Of a DNA stretch of 64,000 bases, positions 35,301-50,300 are shown piece after piece. The position numbers were made by a program, and so were the translations under genes. Where the stretch lies: NCBI GenBank assembly GCA_028023455.1, contig JAQFVV010012395.1:2478001-2542000 (forward strand). The letters are read 5' to 3'. The notes under the pieces were generated by a model that did no database searches, had not been told where the DNA came from, and saw only the letters and a list, made by a program, of their open reading frames with translations. Positions within the stretch are counted from its first letter, which is position 1. Each line of letters starts with the position of its first letter. The stretch is from Epiperipatus broadwayi (lineage: Eukaryota; Onychophora; Udeonychophora; Euonychophora; Peripatidae).

Positions 35301-38300
35301 GTTTAACTGCAAACTTTTGGCCTAAGGTTAAATAAGGGATAAAATATTTTCTTTTCAAATGCAATCTATGTAGTCTATTCATACTCGACACTCTAAATAA
35401 AAATACATTAAATTTAAGTTGGGTATAGACGCTTGCATGGATTCGTTATCGGTTAATTGTGTTTTGGTTTTCATATTTGATCAAAATATATAGACATTTG
35501 GTAAATACTGATACCTTACAGTGAGTATCTAAGATGTATTTATTCGGATGTCTTTTAAGTTATTGGTGTCTATGCGGCATCTTATGATGAATGCCATTGG
35601 GTTTCTTATAAATTTCCCTCTGCATTTCCATCAATGATTTTATGTTTTGATCGTTTATGTTTATTTTGAAATGTTTTTAACCGTGTAATCTATGTAACCG
35701 ATCTACACTCAACATTAAAAACACATTTTATAAATCCATCTGTGCGAACTTATAAAAAGTTAAAAATGTAAATTAAAATCTAAAATCAAAGTTAAAAATG
35801 TAAGTTAAATTTTAAAATGTAAACATACTAAAATAATAATGCTAAATTTTATATATATGTGCATAAATAAATGTTTATGTGTTAATTACTGGCAGTGGCT
35901 TATTTTATTCTTTTTTTAAAAATATTTTTAGATAAGAATTTATTATAAAATATAAATCTCTGCTGTTCCACTGAGCTAGTGACAATGGGCTAACGGTCTA
36001 AATATAAAATAAAGTGTGATCTTAACTTACGTATCTGCCTACTATATAAATTTTTCTAGGTTCGAATGCCTAGATGGCGCCCTTGTAGTGCAGATTACGA
36101 TAAGATTCGATCTTCACTTTCTTTTGGATCGTTATAATATAGATTGACGATAATTTATATAATTTGCCTTTTGACAGTATTACTAACAGTATACTATGGG
36201 ATGATCTTAATAGTGATCAAGTTTTGGCTTGATGCCATTTTAAAATCAGTACTCAATTTAAGTATTTATGAATGTAAAATTAATTTAAATTTACAATATT
36301 GCTTTAATATAGATGATTTAGATGGAAATGAAAAATTAAAATGAAAAGTACATTTGCATGGAAAAAAACTTAAATAATGAAGAAACTGTCACAGATATTA
36401 TTTTGTACAGTGCAATTTTTTTTAAGAATTCCACATTGTTAAATATTTATATTTTTAAATTAAATTTAGAATAAAATTTAAAATATTCTTTTTCCTCTCG
36501 TAAATATTTAATAATTAAATTTTCTAAGCTGATTAAAGAAATTTAGTAAGACTACAACAATTAAAACTGCACAGAGGCACTTAATTGAAATTCATTTTAC
36601 AAATTATTTTTATAATTTTTTTTTTAAAAAAAAATGGTAATGGCTTTATTGCTTGGTAGTTCATATGAAGTTCAAATGCCAGAATCTATCCTCATACCTC
36701 CCGATCCTAAGTCAGATACTACCAACTGTGCTAAATCATTCAGGGATATAAATTTAAATACACCTGTATATGGAAATGATACTTCATGCTGATATAAAGG
36801 ATTCATTCTAGTTTGTGAAATAGATCTAAATATTAAGATAATAAACTAAAATGTTCATACTACCATAATGATACATTACCATCTTCTTCAAAATATAGTT
36901 TAATATACACATACAAATGTAAAATTTTATATATATATAGAATCTGAGGAGATTAAAATTAGTTTCATTTTTTAATCAAATCCAGAATAAGATAAAATAG
37001 CCTTAAATAACTGAATTACAAAAAAAAAATTTTTAGCATTCCTCCTAAAACACATAATGAAGGAGATGTTCGTCATCAGCTGGTTGGGAACTAATGATTT
37101 TTGTTCCTATCTTAAGAATATCTTGATACTATTTACTGATTACTAATTGAATGACTAATTGGATCAATAATGGGCCTAGCTATTTAGAAAAAAAGTCATA
37201 CACTTGCTTGTAAGTCTTTAATTACTTGAAGAAAATTTACAAGTTTTATCTAGATTTGAACCCTAGATAGTGGATATGGCAGATTGATGTACTAAGTATG
37301 ATATTGTTAGTCTCTTTAAATATAAAGTAATTTATATTTTATCTTGAATGAAAATGAAATAAAAGTCTAAAAAAAAAGTTAAAGTTAATTATTTTACTTT
37401 TTCATATTGCTATCTAATAAATAAAACACAACTAACCAAATCCAGCTAATGATATTTATATTCATGATTTTTTTTATAACTTGTATGAATTAATCAATCA
37501 TATCTTTTACTTCCTATGAATTCAGTTTGTTGTAAAAAAAAAAATCTTGGTCTGAAAATATATTAAATAACATTTTTGTAAATTTTTATAAATCTTTTTT
37601 ATAATTTCAGACAAGCTTAGTTTTTTTTTTTTTTACATTAGAAAATTTCATTTAAATTTTAAGAAATTATTTATCCATATAAATGAGTTTTTAAATGTAT
37701 TTAAAAGTTAAAATAGAAATTTAATAATATTATTTATTTTAATAATATCAGAAAAGAATAATTTTATTATTAATAATAAAATATTGTATGCATTTTTCCA
37801 CATGTTTTTTCTAATTAAAATTTTTTTTTAAAATTCTAAAGATTGTAAAAATAAAACAATTAAAAAAAAAGGAATACAATATTTTATTGCGCATAAAAAT
37901 ATGAAAAGAGTGAATATTACATTTTTATTATTAGATGCCTAAAAATATGAAATTGACTCCTGAAAATTTCTCCAAAATATTTCATAGGTTTGGTTTTTCA
38001 GATTGCTCAATAAAATATCCATTAATATAATAATGGCACCTTCATCCTGTTAGTGTTTGTCCTTTTTGTCATTACCTTTCTGAGCAATTTGTATCCAAAT
38101 TTTTTTTTTTTTTTATCTTCACTAAGTATATTTTAATGAAATAGATACTGTTATTTTATTTAAATATGAGAAGTATTTTATCTGATGGTGAACTTAAAAA
38201 TAAATTAGGTTTGATACATACTTAATTTTTAACTTCTACTTGTTTTTTTATAAAATTTGTAAGTAATCAAGAAAACTTTAAAAATGGAATTTATAAATTT

Positions 38301-41300
38301 TATATAATTAACATATATTGATGAAAGTAATTGGCTTGTAAGATGGATTTCTATTACTTGATTTTTTCTATATATTTTGCAGAAAAAAATTTTAAGAAGC
38401 AAATGATAATAGTTGACATTTGCATTTTGAAAATTTTGTGCAAAAAATGAAATGATAGCTGATGTTAAGAGAAATCATAAAGCTCAAAAAGTATAGCAAT
38501 ATATTAGAATTTTCTTGCACTGGATCTAATCGACTGTTGCAAACTTTTAAGAATAGCAAACCTGAAATATTACATTGAACTTGTTATAATCCTTAAATTC
38601 AGGCAGACCGTATGTGAGAACTTTTGATTTGTTTTTCACTTTTGCTTTAGATCATATTATTGCTGTTAAATTGCCTGGAATGAGAAATATAAAATATTAA
38701 AAAAAATTAATTGATGAATATAATATACTTGTATAGAAAACTGTCATGGTCTGATGATTATTGCACTCACTTGAAGTATCTATGATCTGTTTTAAATCTG
38801 TATAGTATTTAAAAGATTTTTAAGGTAGCTAGCAATTTTGCATACAAGCATAAGGTTTTTTTTGGGGGGAGGGGATTTGAGTAGAGCCAATCTTGTTAGC
38901 CTTCCAATATTAGTCAATAAATAGATAACTAATTACTATTAGGTGAAAAGTAAAGTTCCAAGAATAATCTGATATTGAGATGTTTGTCATTGCTCTCACT
39001 ATCAAACAAAAACCCAATTGCAATTTGATCCAACTTTCATCAGTGGCGAAGATGTTATAAACTTACTATTGAAACAGTAAGATTCATATTCAAATCTTAA
39101 GTTTCACCTTTTTCTGTCGTCTCTCACTGACCGGTCTATCCCGCCCAAATTTAAACTTTTTGGTATCGAGTTGTGTGTGTAGCAATATTAAAAATGTATA
39201 AATATATGTAGAATTCAGCATAAACACGCACACATTTCGATCTCAAATTAAAGGCAATAAATGGGGATAAAATAATATAATTTAGATTTCTTTTAGTTAT
39301 ATAATTTTTATAATTTTAATCATTTAGTTTGGATTATAAAGTTCGTATTTATTGCTTTGTTTAAATTTCATTTAATAATAATTCTAAAAAAATCTGATGT
39401 AATATTTAATTAAAAGTTAAAATAATCTTATGTTTTCTTTTTGTCTTTGAAATTTAAAAGCACCAGTCAGTGATAGATAATAGATTAATTAAAGAAAAAT
39501 TCCTCAAAATGTAATTAGTAAATGTAAAATGTAAACAATAGAATGGCAGCTTTCTTTAATTAAAACCAACAAAATGCATTGATTATCCTCAGGGCAGATT
39601 AAGTAGAACCTAAAAATACCTTAACAAAAATGTGAAAGATCAAGATAAGAAAAGAGGCCATCTTAGACTTGCTGGAGACATTCACTTCAACTTTAGCTTT
39701 GCTCTCGATCACTGAGAGTCTCCAAAATATAAAAATAAATTGTTCCTGCCAAGGTATGACCAAGTAAAAGCACCTAGATTATTCTCCATCGGGAGATGGC
39801 CTATCGGATGCCGAACTTTCCATTGCCCGTCATAAATTCACCATGAAGATCTGCTGCCTGAAATAAATGAGAAAGCTGCTGCTGCTGTGAAAGTAAATGA
39901 AATATCAAAATACAAGAAAGAATTACCACTTGTGAACTTTTTGCTGCTAAACTAATGGAATCAGAAAACTTCTTATAAAACAGGTACCTGTCTGTGTTCA
40001 AACTCTAGAGTACTCTAATAATATGCTATAGCTCTTCTGCATATTACTTATCTAAATTGTAAAATGTAAAACTACCATTTGTATAACTAAAATTGAATAA
40101 TTAACTTAATGTGTAAATTTCTCTAATAATCTAGCTTACCTCATTCTATCTTTCTTGGGTGCGTATTTCTAAAATCTACAGTTTATCTATATTTATTATT
40201 GAATTATTGCATGCTCATAATTGTCTCTATTTTCAAAGTTTAAATCTATGATCGCTTGAAACAGTGAATGCGTGTCAAATTTTCATTAATATTTCCTTTC
40301 ATAAATAACTTAACTTTCATATAAATCAACACGCATTCAATGCATCATTTATTGTAATGCAGGGTCTACTACTTCGCAAATGGTTGGCGTATTAGTTGTA
40401 ATAATCCCCAGTTTATATATGTTTTGCATTTATTAAATCTTAATGAATAATTCCATAAAATTACATTTCTTTGAGAATCGCCAAAGTTCTTTAGTAAATG
40501 TTGATAATGTAGGGCCGAGTTTGAAATCTATTTAAATCTTATCATAATCGTTTATACATTATACATGTGTTACGTTTTAGAGACACGATGACCCATTCCG
40601 CCATGAAATTTCCGGATTCTTCAGGGTTGAAATTAACCCAGTCGTCCTACACAAGCGGACATAATGGGTGCTCCCGTAGGATTTGACGACGTCATGCAGC
40701 CAGCCGGCAAACTGCGACATGGACCGCTTGTCCCTGGTTATGCTTATGTGACCCCCTTGCTTCGTCGGGCCGATGGCAGAGACCAGCCCGACATTCTTAT
40801 AAACTCATTCACGGCATTGCAGTTTCGATATACTGCCATTTCATATCGCCTTTCTAAAGTGTACCACGTGTTCCTTTACTTAATTTTATTATTCTATATA
40901 TCACTCCGCCTCTGCATTATCTTCATAATTCACTCTCAAAGAAATGTTTGCCCTTAGTTATAAATAAATATTTTAATTAAATAAATATGTCTGCCATTTC
41001 TCTTATAACCCTTACTTTAGACTCTTGCATTGCAAAGGTATAAATCCCTCCAGGCATGCATTAGAAATACTTACTCGAGAATTTTAGGTAGCTAGATTAC
41101 ACCTTCAAATAAGTGAATTCCTTTTGTAAACATTACAGTATCGGAAATACCGCTACTGAAGTCCTCAATATAAAATAATGTCTAAATAAATAAATGTATT
41201 CTTTAAAATATAATCATGTCGCAAATCCCACTACTGAAGCTTTGAATCCACAAAATATTATTAGTAAATGATTGTTTTATTAAAATGTATTAATAAATAA

Positions 41301-44300
41301 TTTTAAACTATATGTCTGCAGTTATGTTTCATTTATTCGATACCCATTCTATATAATATTTCCTTGATTATGTAAATATGAATGTTTAATTAATATTAGT
41401 TTGATTATTTGCTAACTCGAGAATAAAATCATGAATCTCTTGCATATCCCTGACCACCGTGCCTAAGGAAATATTTACTAATGTCGCATCAGATGCGTTG
41501 TTTTGTGGAACCGATAAACTATGTTCGAACTCAGTAACATGGGTGGCTTTGCTACCTCGATGGTGCTGCTGTTCTGTGTGGTGGTCGAATTCTGCACTAT
41601 GTTTACGAGTCACACGTTTTCTGACTGTTACACTATAATTATGCAACCTAGCCAAATTGTTTCTTTATAAAATCTCAAAATAAATATCAGTCACATGCCA
41701 AAATAATATAAGAAGCAGACATATACTTCACTTACTTTGCATTGATATAAAACCAATAATATATCATATGACACCTTCTTACACATTACTTTTAAATAGA
41801 AGAAATGTAGTAGGAGAAATAATGTATTGGCACATGATTGATATATTATTTTTGGGATTACATTAATACATATTTAATTTATTACAGGTTCTAAATTTAG
41901 CTTTGTGCATTTAAGCAGTATATAAATATTAGAATTTGACTCAACTTCTGTCTGCTGCCAATAATAAAGCCAACTCTTTATTAAATTAATAGTATGCATA
42001 AAATGACTATGTATACTGTAACTAGTTGGGTTACATACCACTCAAAAACATAGTTGTGTGTGTGCACATATATATATAAAGTTGAAAGGAAAAGTAGAAA
42101 TAAACACAGACATAAATTTTTGTAAATATTTTTCTACATTTCACTTGGAATAAAAATAATAAATAAAGGGTTAAATAACTCTGAATTAAAATAGAATTTT
42201 ATTATGAAATAAATATCTTAAAAAGGTCTAAAATATTATTTATAACTCTGATTTTGAAATTTAAAAATAAGCATGTAATAAAAATGTTTATTTTTGAAAT
42301 CTTTTAATTAATTGGTAAATTTCTCTATCTAAGTAAAAACATGTAGATCACATCTTTGGTAAAAATTCAAACTTGTTTTTGAAAGGATTAGTGATTTGAA
42401 AAGAGTAAAAATATGTAGATGACACTTCAGTAAAAATCTAAAAGTAGCTTTTGATTAAAATTGTTTTTAATCAAGATTAGATAGATTGGAAACAATCTGT
42501 AATGTGTTGTTATCACTCCCAATCCAAGTGTATAAAAGAATTGGATTAAAAAAATTATTTTCATTTGTCTTGCAGTTTTTGTAAGAGCTGGTCTGAAGAA
42601 TCTGGTTTTAATATTTTGAGAAGCAGTGGCCAAATAGGCCAGCTTCAAAGTTTGGATAGTAATTTTTTTGAAGATAGTTATTGTCTTAATATTTTTGTGA
42701 AGCAGTTGGCTAGCAGAATTGGTATTTGGGGAGTAATGAAAATAAAAATAGCTCCCATGAAGATGTAGCTGAAGTCAAGCCAGTAGATCCAGCAGTGAGC
42801 TGTCTACTAGTTCTACGTACTGGAGTTCTGATTCACTTGAAGACTAGGTCAACTTAAAATAGATTAATTAGCCTGTACAAGTATGTTCTAGAAAACAGTT
42901 TGCTGGCATGAAGCTCATTAAACCCTAGACAGAAGAGAGAATGCTAACATACCTGATTATACATTCCTGATTATGACAATCCTGGACTATACCTGTCTCA
43001 CTAAGACCAACTCACAAAGAGAAGCACCGATAAATGTATATACAATGATAAGTAGCATTATGTATAGTGAGAATGAAATTTAAAATAATTTTTTTGGTAA
43101 AAATGACATTTAAAAAATCTATATATTTTAAAAGATAATAAGTAAATAATTTTTCTTGAACTGAATTAAAATCTAAAAGTAATGATTGATTCATGGACAA
43201 TTTATTTTGAAAGAAGAAAGAGGACTTCAAAAATCATTTTTAGATTAATTTAAAGATGTAATTAAGTAATTGAGACTAACATGTCAACATGTCATAAAAA
43301 AACAAAACTTTTAAGTTACCTGTCAAAAAAATTGACTTTATTTTTTAAAAAAAAGAAGGTAAAAGAAAATATTTTTATTGACTAAAAAAAAAAGAAACTA
43401 ATTAATATTAATTCATATCTATATGTTCATAGATGCACATGTATGTGTGAATTTTATGCATAGTTTTCAAATGGAATTAATTATAAAATATATTTTTAAT
43501 AATTTTATTTTGATAAATTCAAACATGTTCATTTTATATCAAGCCACATGCCTGTGTGCTGAATGGATTTTAAGTAAACACTAATGTATTAATCATGTAA
43601 ATCATAATGTAATAACTAGAACATTGTAAATCACATATATGTAAATCATAGTGTGATAATTTTTTTTATTATTGTATGTTAGTCAAAATCAGAAGGCTCT
43701 ATGTAATGCTTAATTTTAGAGACCTTAATTTTTTTTATTGTTGTTAATAAACTTATTCAATTGTTAAAATTGTATTGCATCATCTCTTGGTCACTATAAC
43801 AATACTTGAGCTTGTATTCTCTGAGCTATGGGGATCCAGATGATGATGATAATTCATGGGTTGGTGCGAAGAGGATATTCTTCAAAGTTCATGCACTTTA
43901 TTTAGTTTAGTCTTATTAAAAGTTAAGTTTATAGTTAGCCAGTACAAGTGGCCAGAGCATTGATGATGATCAGCATGTTTTAATGTCTCAGCATTATTGT
44001 TTAGATTTTTCTGGTTAGGTATTCTAATGGATTAGCACTTAAATGATACATCTAAAGTTATGTTTAAATAATTGACCAAGCTGGCAAAGGCTTAATAGTT
44101 AGCCTGGTCTACAGAAAACCCACTTCCAATCCAGTCACCATATTGACTGATGATTTTATTCTGATGTAGCTTGATTGATGGATCATTCATGATAATGAAT
44201 GATCATTACTTTTACTTTTGAGAATTACTAGTATTACTTGATAATGCTGGTAGATGTATAGTTAATCATGGTTGCTCTAAGGATCTCTTCTGATCTAACT

Positions 44301-47300
44301 GGCTGATCTCTGAGAGTTCTCATCTCTCAGGCTCTCTCTTCATATATAAAATTATTTACATATTTTTTTGATATTAACATTACTTAATTTCTTCTCACTT
44401 TAATATCTTTACCAATAATAATTATATATATTTTTTAATATTCTTAGTTTAATATTTTTAATATACTTCTTGTAAATTTTGATGATTTACCATCACCCCA
44501 GATTCACTCCAACCCGATTCCCTCATCCCATTACAATACTAAATCCAAAGCTTATAGAACTGGAAAGTTGATCATTTATGTATATTATTTCCAGCCCTTA
44601 AAGTATTGGAAAGTTGACTACATCTGTGTCTGCCTCTAGATCTTGAGTTAGCATGTAAAAAAATGATCATTTAACTTGCACTATTAGTTTAATAAAGAGG
44701 CTAGCATTTTGTGATTGTCATCAAATGAAGATTTGGTCCTCTTCGGTGTTTATATTCAAACTTGTTATGAATAACCTTAATAAATGTTACCTTGGTATTC
44801 ATTGTTCATTTCTTTCCATTATTTGAAGAATAGCATAAAGATATATTTCCTTAAATCTTTTTTTTTTCATTCTTTATTTAAATTCATAATCATATACTGA
44901 ATATTCAGCTTATATCAGAATATAATTACAATAATAATTATTTAAAGGTTGAATGCACTTTATGTTTTTAAAATATTTATTGTTATATGTTTTTGTATAT
45001 ATTTTTATAATATATTCTGATTACAATCAGCTTTTTATTTATGTAAGCCTTTTTTCAATAAATCTATACTTATATAAAACATATTGGACATACACAAGGT
45101 AAAGTTTACAGACAATGCATAAAATAATCAATATTGATTATAATCTTCAAATTTGAACAATAATTTAAAGGTATGAAAAAGAAGAATAAAATATCTTTCA
45201 TTTATTAATAACAAACTATTTTTTCTCATACTGATCAAAGTTGAATAATAATAATAAAAAAATTCAGTTTAGTGGGATGAAAAAAGAAGAGAAAATATCT
45301 TATATTTATAAGCAGCAGAGTATATATATATATATTTTATTATATTGATCAAAGATGGAAAAGAAAGGGAAAAATCTTTTATTAATTGTTTTAATTGCAG
45401 AATAATTTTTAATTTCAGGATATTTATTAATTTAAATATAATTAGAAAAACAATGTTTCAAATAAAATATGTTTTAGGAAATTATTTTCAAAACATGAAC
45501 ATTGTAAATGCAGTAATTTTTTTTTTTGACGGATTCAAAAATTGAGGTATGCAAAAAAATTTATGAAATGGATACTTCTATAAATAAAGAATTACCCATA
45601 TTATTATTAAAAATTATTTTTTGTATTTGTACACTATTTCTTTAATAAAAACTACAAATCAAGCAATTAAAGTTTTTTTATTTTTACTTTGGATTTTGAG
45701 ATAACGTTTGGGAGTTGTTAATGAAGTTGATATATATTATATTACTTTTTATAAGAATTTTCAAATAGTGAAGCTTCATAATATTTCAGAAATAGTATGT
45801 CATATAATGTTATTCAACATTTGTTAGTGATGAAGTTTGCTAAAAATACTAATTTAATGGTAAATATATTTGGAAATAGTTGAATGTATTTATTTATGTT
45901 TTTTTTTTATTCAATAAACATTAATTAAAACTTATATACATAGATTTTTGTAGATATTAATTTGTATTTTTACTTTTAAAGAAATACCAATTCCTGTTTT
46001 CCATAAGAGTGGTATAATTCGTGTTGGTAAACATATGCTCACCAAACATGATGCAGTGATCTGTGGGCGGAAGAATGCTAGAAAGTTTATGAATGTAAGT
46101 TATTTTTATTACTCTTAACTGGAATTTATTTAAAATAGAAAGCTTATGATGTAACTTTTTTTTTATTAAATGTATTTTTACAAAAATGGCAAGAAATGCT
46201 TAAAAGGTGTATTAGACTAGCTAGCATATTTATTCTTAATTTGTTTAAAGAAATCGCTATCTTTGTAATTTGAAAAACCAAGTGGCTGTGCTTGTAAACT
46301 AATAGTGCAAAAATAAATAAATAATTAATAAGTAGTTGTAATAATTTAGTATTCTACCTAATTGTAATTCTCTATTCCTAAGTAGCTTATATTGTGTGTT
46401 ATTTATGATATAGCAATTTGTGTATTGTACAGTTATTTTTATAACTAGACTTTCAAGAATAGACTGCATATGGTTTCCTCTATCTTACATCTATATCTTT
46501 CCACAGCTTGCTCTTTTGAGGATAATTACTCTGTGGATACCAGACAGTAGTGCCAAATAAATCCATGATTAATTATTAGTTGATGACCTCTTTAATAATA
46601 ATCACTTAAACCATACAGACAGAAGTTCTTCATTTATGTTGCAAATATATAAAGGTTTAAAAATTAAAAATAATTTTGATTAAATGACTCAATGATGAAA
46701 ATGCAGATGGATAGAAATGAAGACCAATATGTATTATTATTTTCGGATGCCCGTTAAATATAAGTCATAGAAGAGTCATGTGATGCCGTGCTTTGGAATA
46801 TTCATTACTACTTATAATCTTTCACTTTCATTGATTTTGATGAAAAGACAGCCTAATTTTATTGAATAAATTTTATCCTTTATTTTTTTTTTTTTTTTTT
46901 TTATGCTCTTATTTGATTCTTTGAGATAGTTATCAATTTTTATGGACAATTTTTTATTTTCGCAAAAAAATTTTCAGCTTTCAACTGAAACATATTTCAA
47001 TGAGAAGAAATATAAAACATAGAAGACAATAGGTGAAAGATGAAATTTCTTTAATCAATTTATAATATTTTATAATATTCACTGCCCAATAAGCTGTTAA
47101 ATATTAACTTATAAACATAATAAAAAACAAATGGAACATTCTGTCATTTTATAACTTTTTTTTTTCTATTTACAATAAACATACATAATATTTTAATATT
47201 GTTATTAGTAATATATATATATATATTTATTATTAGTAATAGAATTTAATATCAACAATGTTGCCATTAATTATTACTATTGTAATAAATTTGTTATCTT

Positions 47301-50300
47301 GTATCCTTTGTATTTTTATTATTATCTTAAAGAAATTTCTTATTATCTATATAATTTTATTATGTTTAGAGTGAGAGTATTCCTCAACTTTAGAAATTCA
47401 TACAGTGCATGTGCGGGGGGGGGGGGGGTGATACTCTTATAACTATTACAAATAAAACATGATGCTAGATAAGTAAATAATTAGTTATATATGATACTTT
47501 TAATAATTTTGTGTCATACCAATGAAGGAAAAAATATAATAATCATGAAATTTCTTAATGTTTGAAAGACTTTTTATATAGTTTTTAAAGTATGGTAGCT
47601 CTGAAAATGAAATTCTATGCAAGATTGCCAATTCAGTGAATAATTGACTAACTTTATAACATATATAATAATCATTTGGCAAAAAAATAAATAACTCTAT
47701 GAGTGAAATTTTTTTTGTGCATAGTTTCTAATGTTATAATAGTTTCTGGAAACTTTGGATTCTAAGAATGTTTGTTAAGAGAGTACCCCTCCCCTCACCT
47801 CCTTCAGTTATCCCACTAGCTATAAAATTTCCAAATATTAGTACAATAATTTTCAAGAGAGATGTAATAATTGGTTTTTCTTTCTTATCATATCTTAAGT
47901 CAAAGATTTTAATGTTATAAATAATAAAGATCATCTAAAAAGACATTGCTTCCTTTTAAACAAAGTTCAATAAAGTAAGATCACTGTTACTAAATTTTAA
48001 ATTTGTTTCCTTTTTTTTCACACTTTGTTATTCTTTGGATCTTTGTTTTGCTTTTGGCAATTTTTAACATCAATATTTATTTATATTTTCATTTGTATTT
48101 AATTTTTTTAAGCTAAGTTACTCTAAATCTTATCTCGATTTTAAATTAGCAATAAAGTGAAAATATTTTATCAGCAATATAAATTAGGTTGTTTTTATAA
48201 TAAATAAAATTAAAAGCATGTGTAGCGCTTGAAAGAGAAGCTATAATGAATGCACAAATATTAAATGCTTAGCGCTTTCGAGTCGGATTGCCTCATTATA
48301 TAAAATGAAAACATATCACAGTTTATATTGATTTTTTTTTTAGCATTTTCAGATTTCAGGCATGTGGTTTATAAATTCTGTATGTACATTCTATTAAATT
48401 TTTTGAAATAAGGTTAATTTATTATCTTGCAGAGTAAATGCATTTTTCTTTTTTTTTCTTTCTATTTTATAATTTAATTTATATTACTTAAATCAATCCT
48501 GTAGTTTTTGTTTATGTTTTACAGGTTGCTGTCAACCAAATTAAGCATTTATTGCATTCCATTATTATTACCAGCAGAAAGTGAGAGAATATTTAAAAAA
48601 TTGAAAGATATCTGTATGCTGTATTGAAAGAAAGCAACGTCTAGAATTTAGACTGATATAAAATATAGGGCAAGTCTTTTATAGTGTCTATCATACACTT
48701 CTGTAATGGCATAAAATTTCTTATAAGGAAAATAATAGATAAATTCAGTTATTCAGAAAATATATATTCTTCAAAAATTGATAATATTAGAAACCTCTTC
48801 ATGTGCTTTCAACTTTCAGTTTTTAACTATTTAAAAAGATGTAATATATATTTGACATAGAAGTCATGTACTGTACCGATCAGAATTGTATGTTCATCTA
48901 ACAAGAACCAGAATCTAGGCAAAGGTACCTTAAATCCACTCATGCCCAAGATACACAGGTCAGGAGCAATCATGAATTCTGCCCTATTTACCCTTCTCTA
49001 AAACTATAACATTATGAACAACATTTCTGATGATAACAGATGAAATTTATTAATTCCTGTCCTGGAGGCACAGCGGAGAAACAAGAGATCTACAGGGAAA
49101 TATTGATGCCATATGACTTCAAACCCCTAATAGGAAGTGCTATCTTCTAAGTATATTACTATTTTGCTAAAAATCATTAATAAAGGTAATACACTGGCTT
49201 AAGATCAATGGACTTTATGATATATAACGCAATCTAAATGGTGATGTGCATGCATGATATGAAACACCCAAGAATGATTTATTAAAATGTTAATTTATTT
49301 ATAATAATAATTGGTTAGTACTTGAGTAAATATATATATATGGGTAATATACTTTAAATAAATACACTGGCGAATCTATTGAAACATACATAATTAATAA
49401 CATCTGGGTTTCATGTAATTATTGGTAGTGATTTGCACATTCTAAAGGTTACATATTAGAACATAGATTAATGATTAAAGAATACGCAAATACGGGTTAC
49501 ATAGATGAATAAAAGTCAATAAATAATCAAGACGATTGCGGCTTAATATGCTAATGTAAGATATCAAAATTACAATGATCTTAGATTTTTTTGAATGCCA
49601 TGATTTATTCAAAAGAAAATAAATGACCTTACTAAACAAAGTGGAATTTAATTTACACAATGCCTTTCTATTAGATTATTCTAACAATATGTGAAAACAT
49701 TTCATAAATTACCAAGTTTATTCAGTCAGTAATTATACTTCATCAATCATTTAAAACGGTTATTTGTGTATTTTATCAAATAATTCTCATTTGACAGCAT
49801 TTATTGAGGTTATTATGTAGCATTATCTAAAGATCATTTAATGAGTGAGCGGATAGAAGTAGCTTTAACATGAGCTTTCTAACTTATAAGATATATAAAA
49901 GGAAAGAATAGGATGGTTTACAAAATCACAGCATTACGACTTATAGATTAATAGTTGGCAATATAAGTATTAATTAATAATTGCGGTGCTGACCTACATG
50001 GTAATGCCAGAAAGGTTGAGTCCGATTTTAGGATGAGAAGCTTCATCAACTTAAATGAACAAGAAACTCGCCTGTACTTATGACAGACGACGCCTGAAGA
50101 AATGGTTGGTAGGGATTCCATGGTTCGGATTTCCGATGTCCCATGCAGAGCCTAACTACAACCTGACAATCCTGCAGTCGGTGCTTCCAAACTCCATTAC
50201 GAAATATGTTTTTACGAAGGGATCCAGGACCTCCAGGTATTAGTTTGACAAAGCAAGATATATGAATTTTACAACATTATCAAGGATAAACAACGCTAAT

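Noticed and set aside
44145-44175. CTGATGA at 44152 as a hammerhead core
   Set aside because: No following GAAA with stem II pairing.
48525-48610. Possible extra RIOK3 exon after an acceptor-like CAG
   Set aside because: Exons 4 and 5 already join in phase 0 and give continuous family sequence; the translation here is unrelated.
49027-49048. Hammerhead-like CTGATGA followed by GATGAAAT
   Set aside because: No cleavage triplet or stem I partner in the right place.
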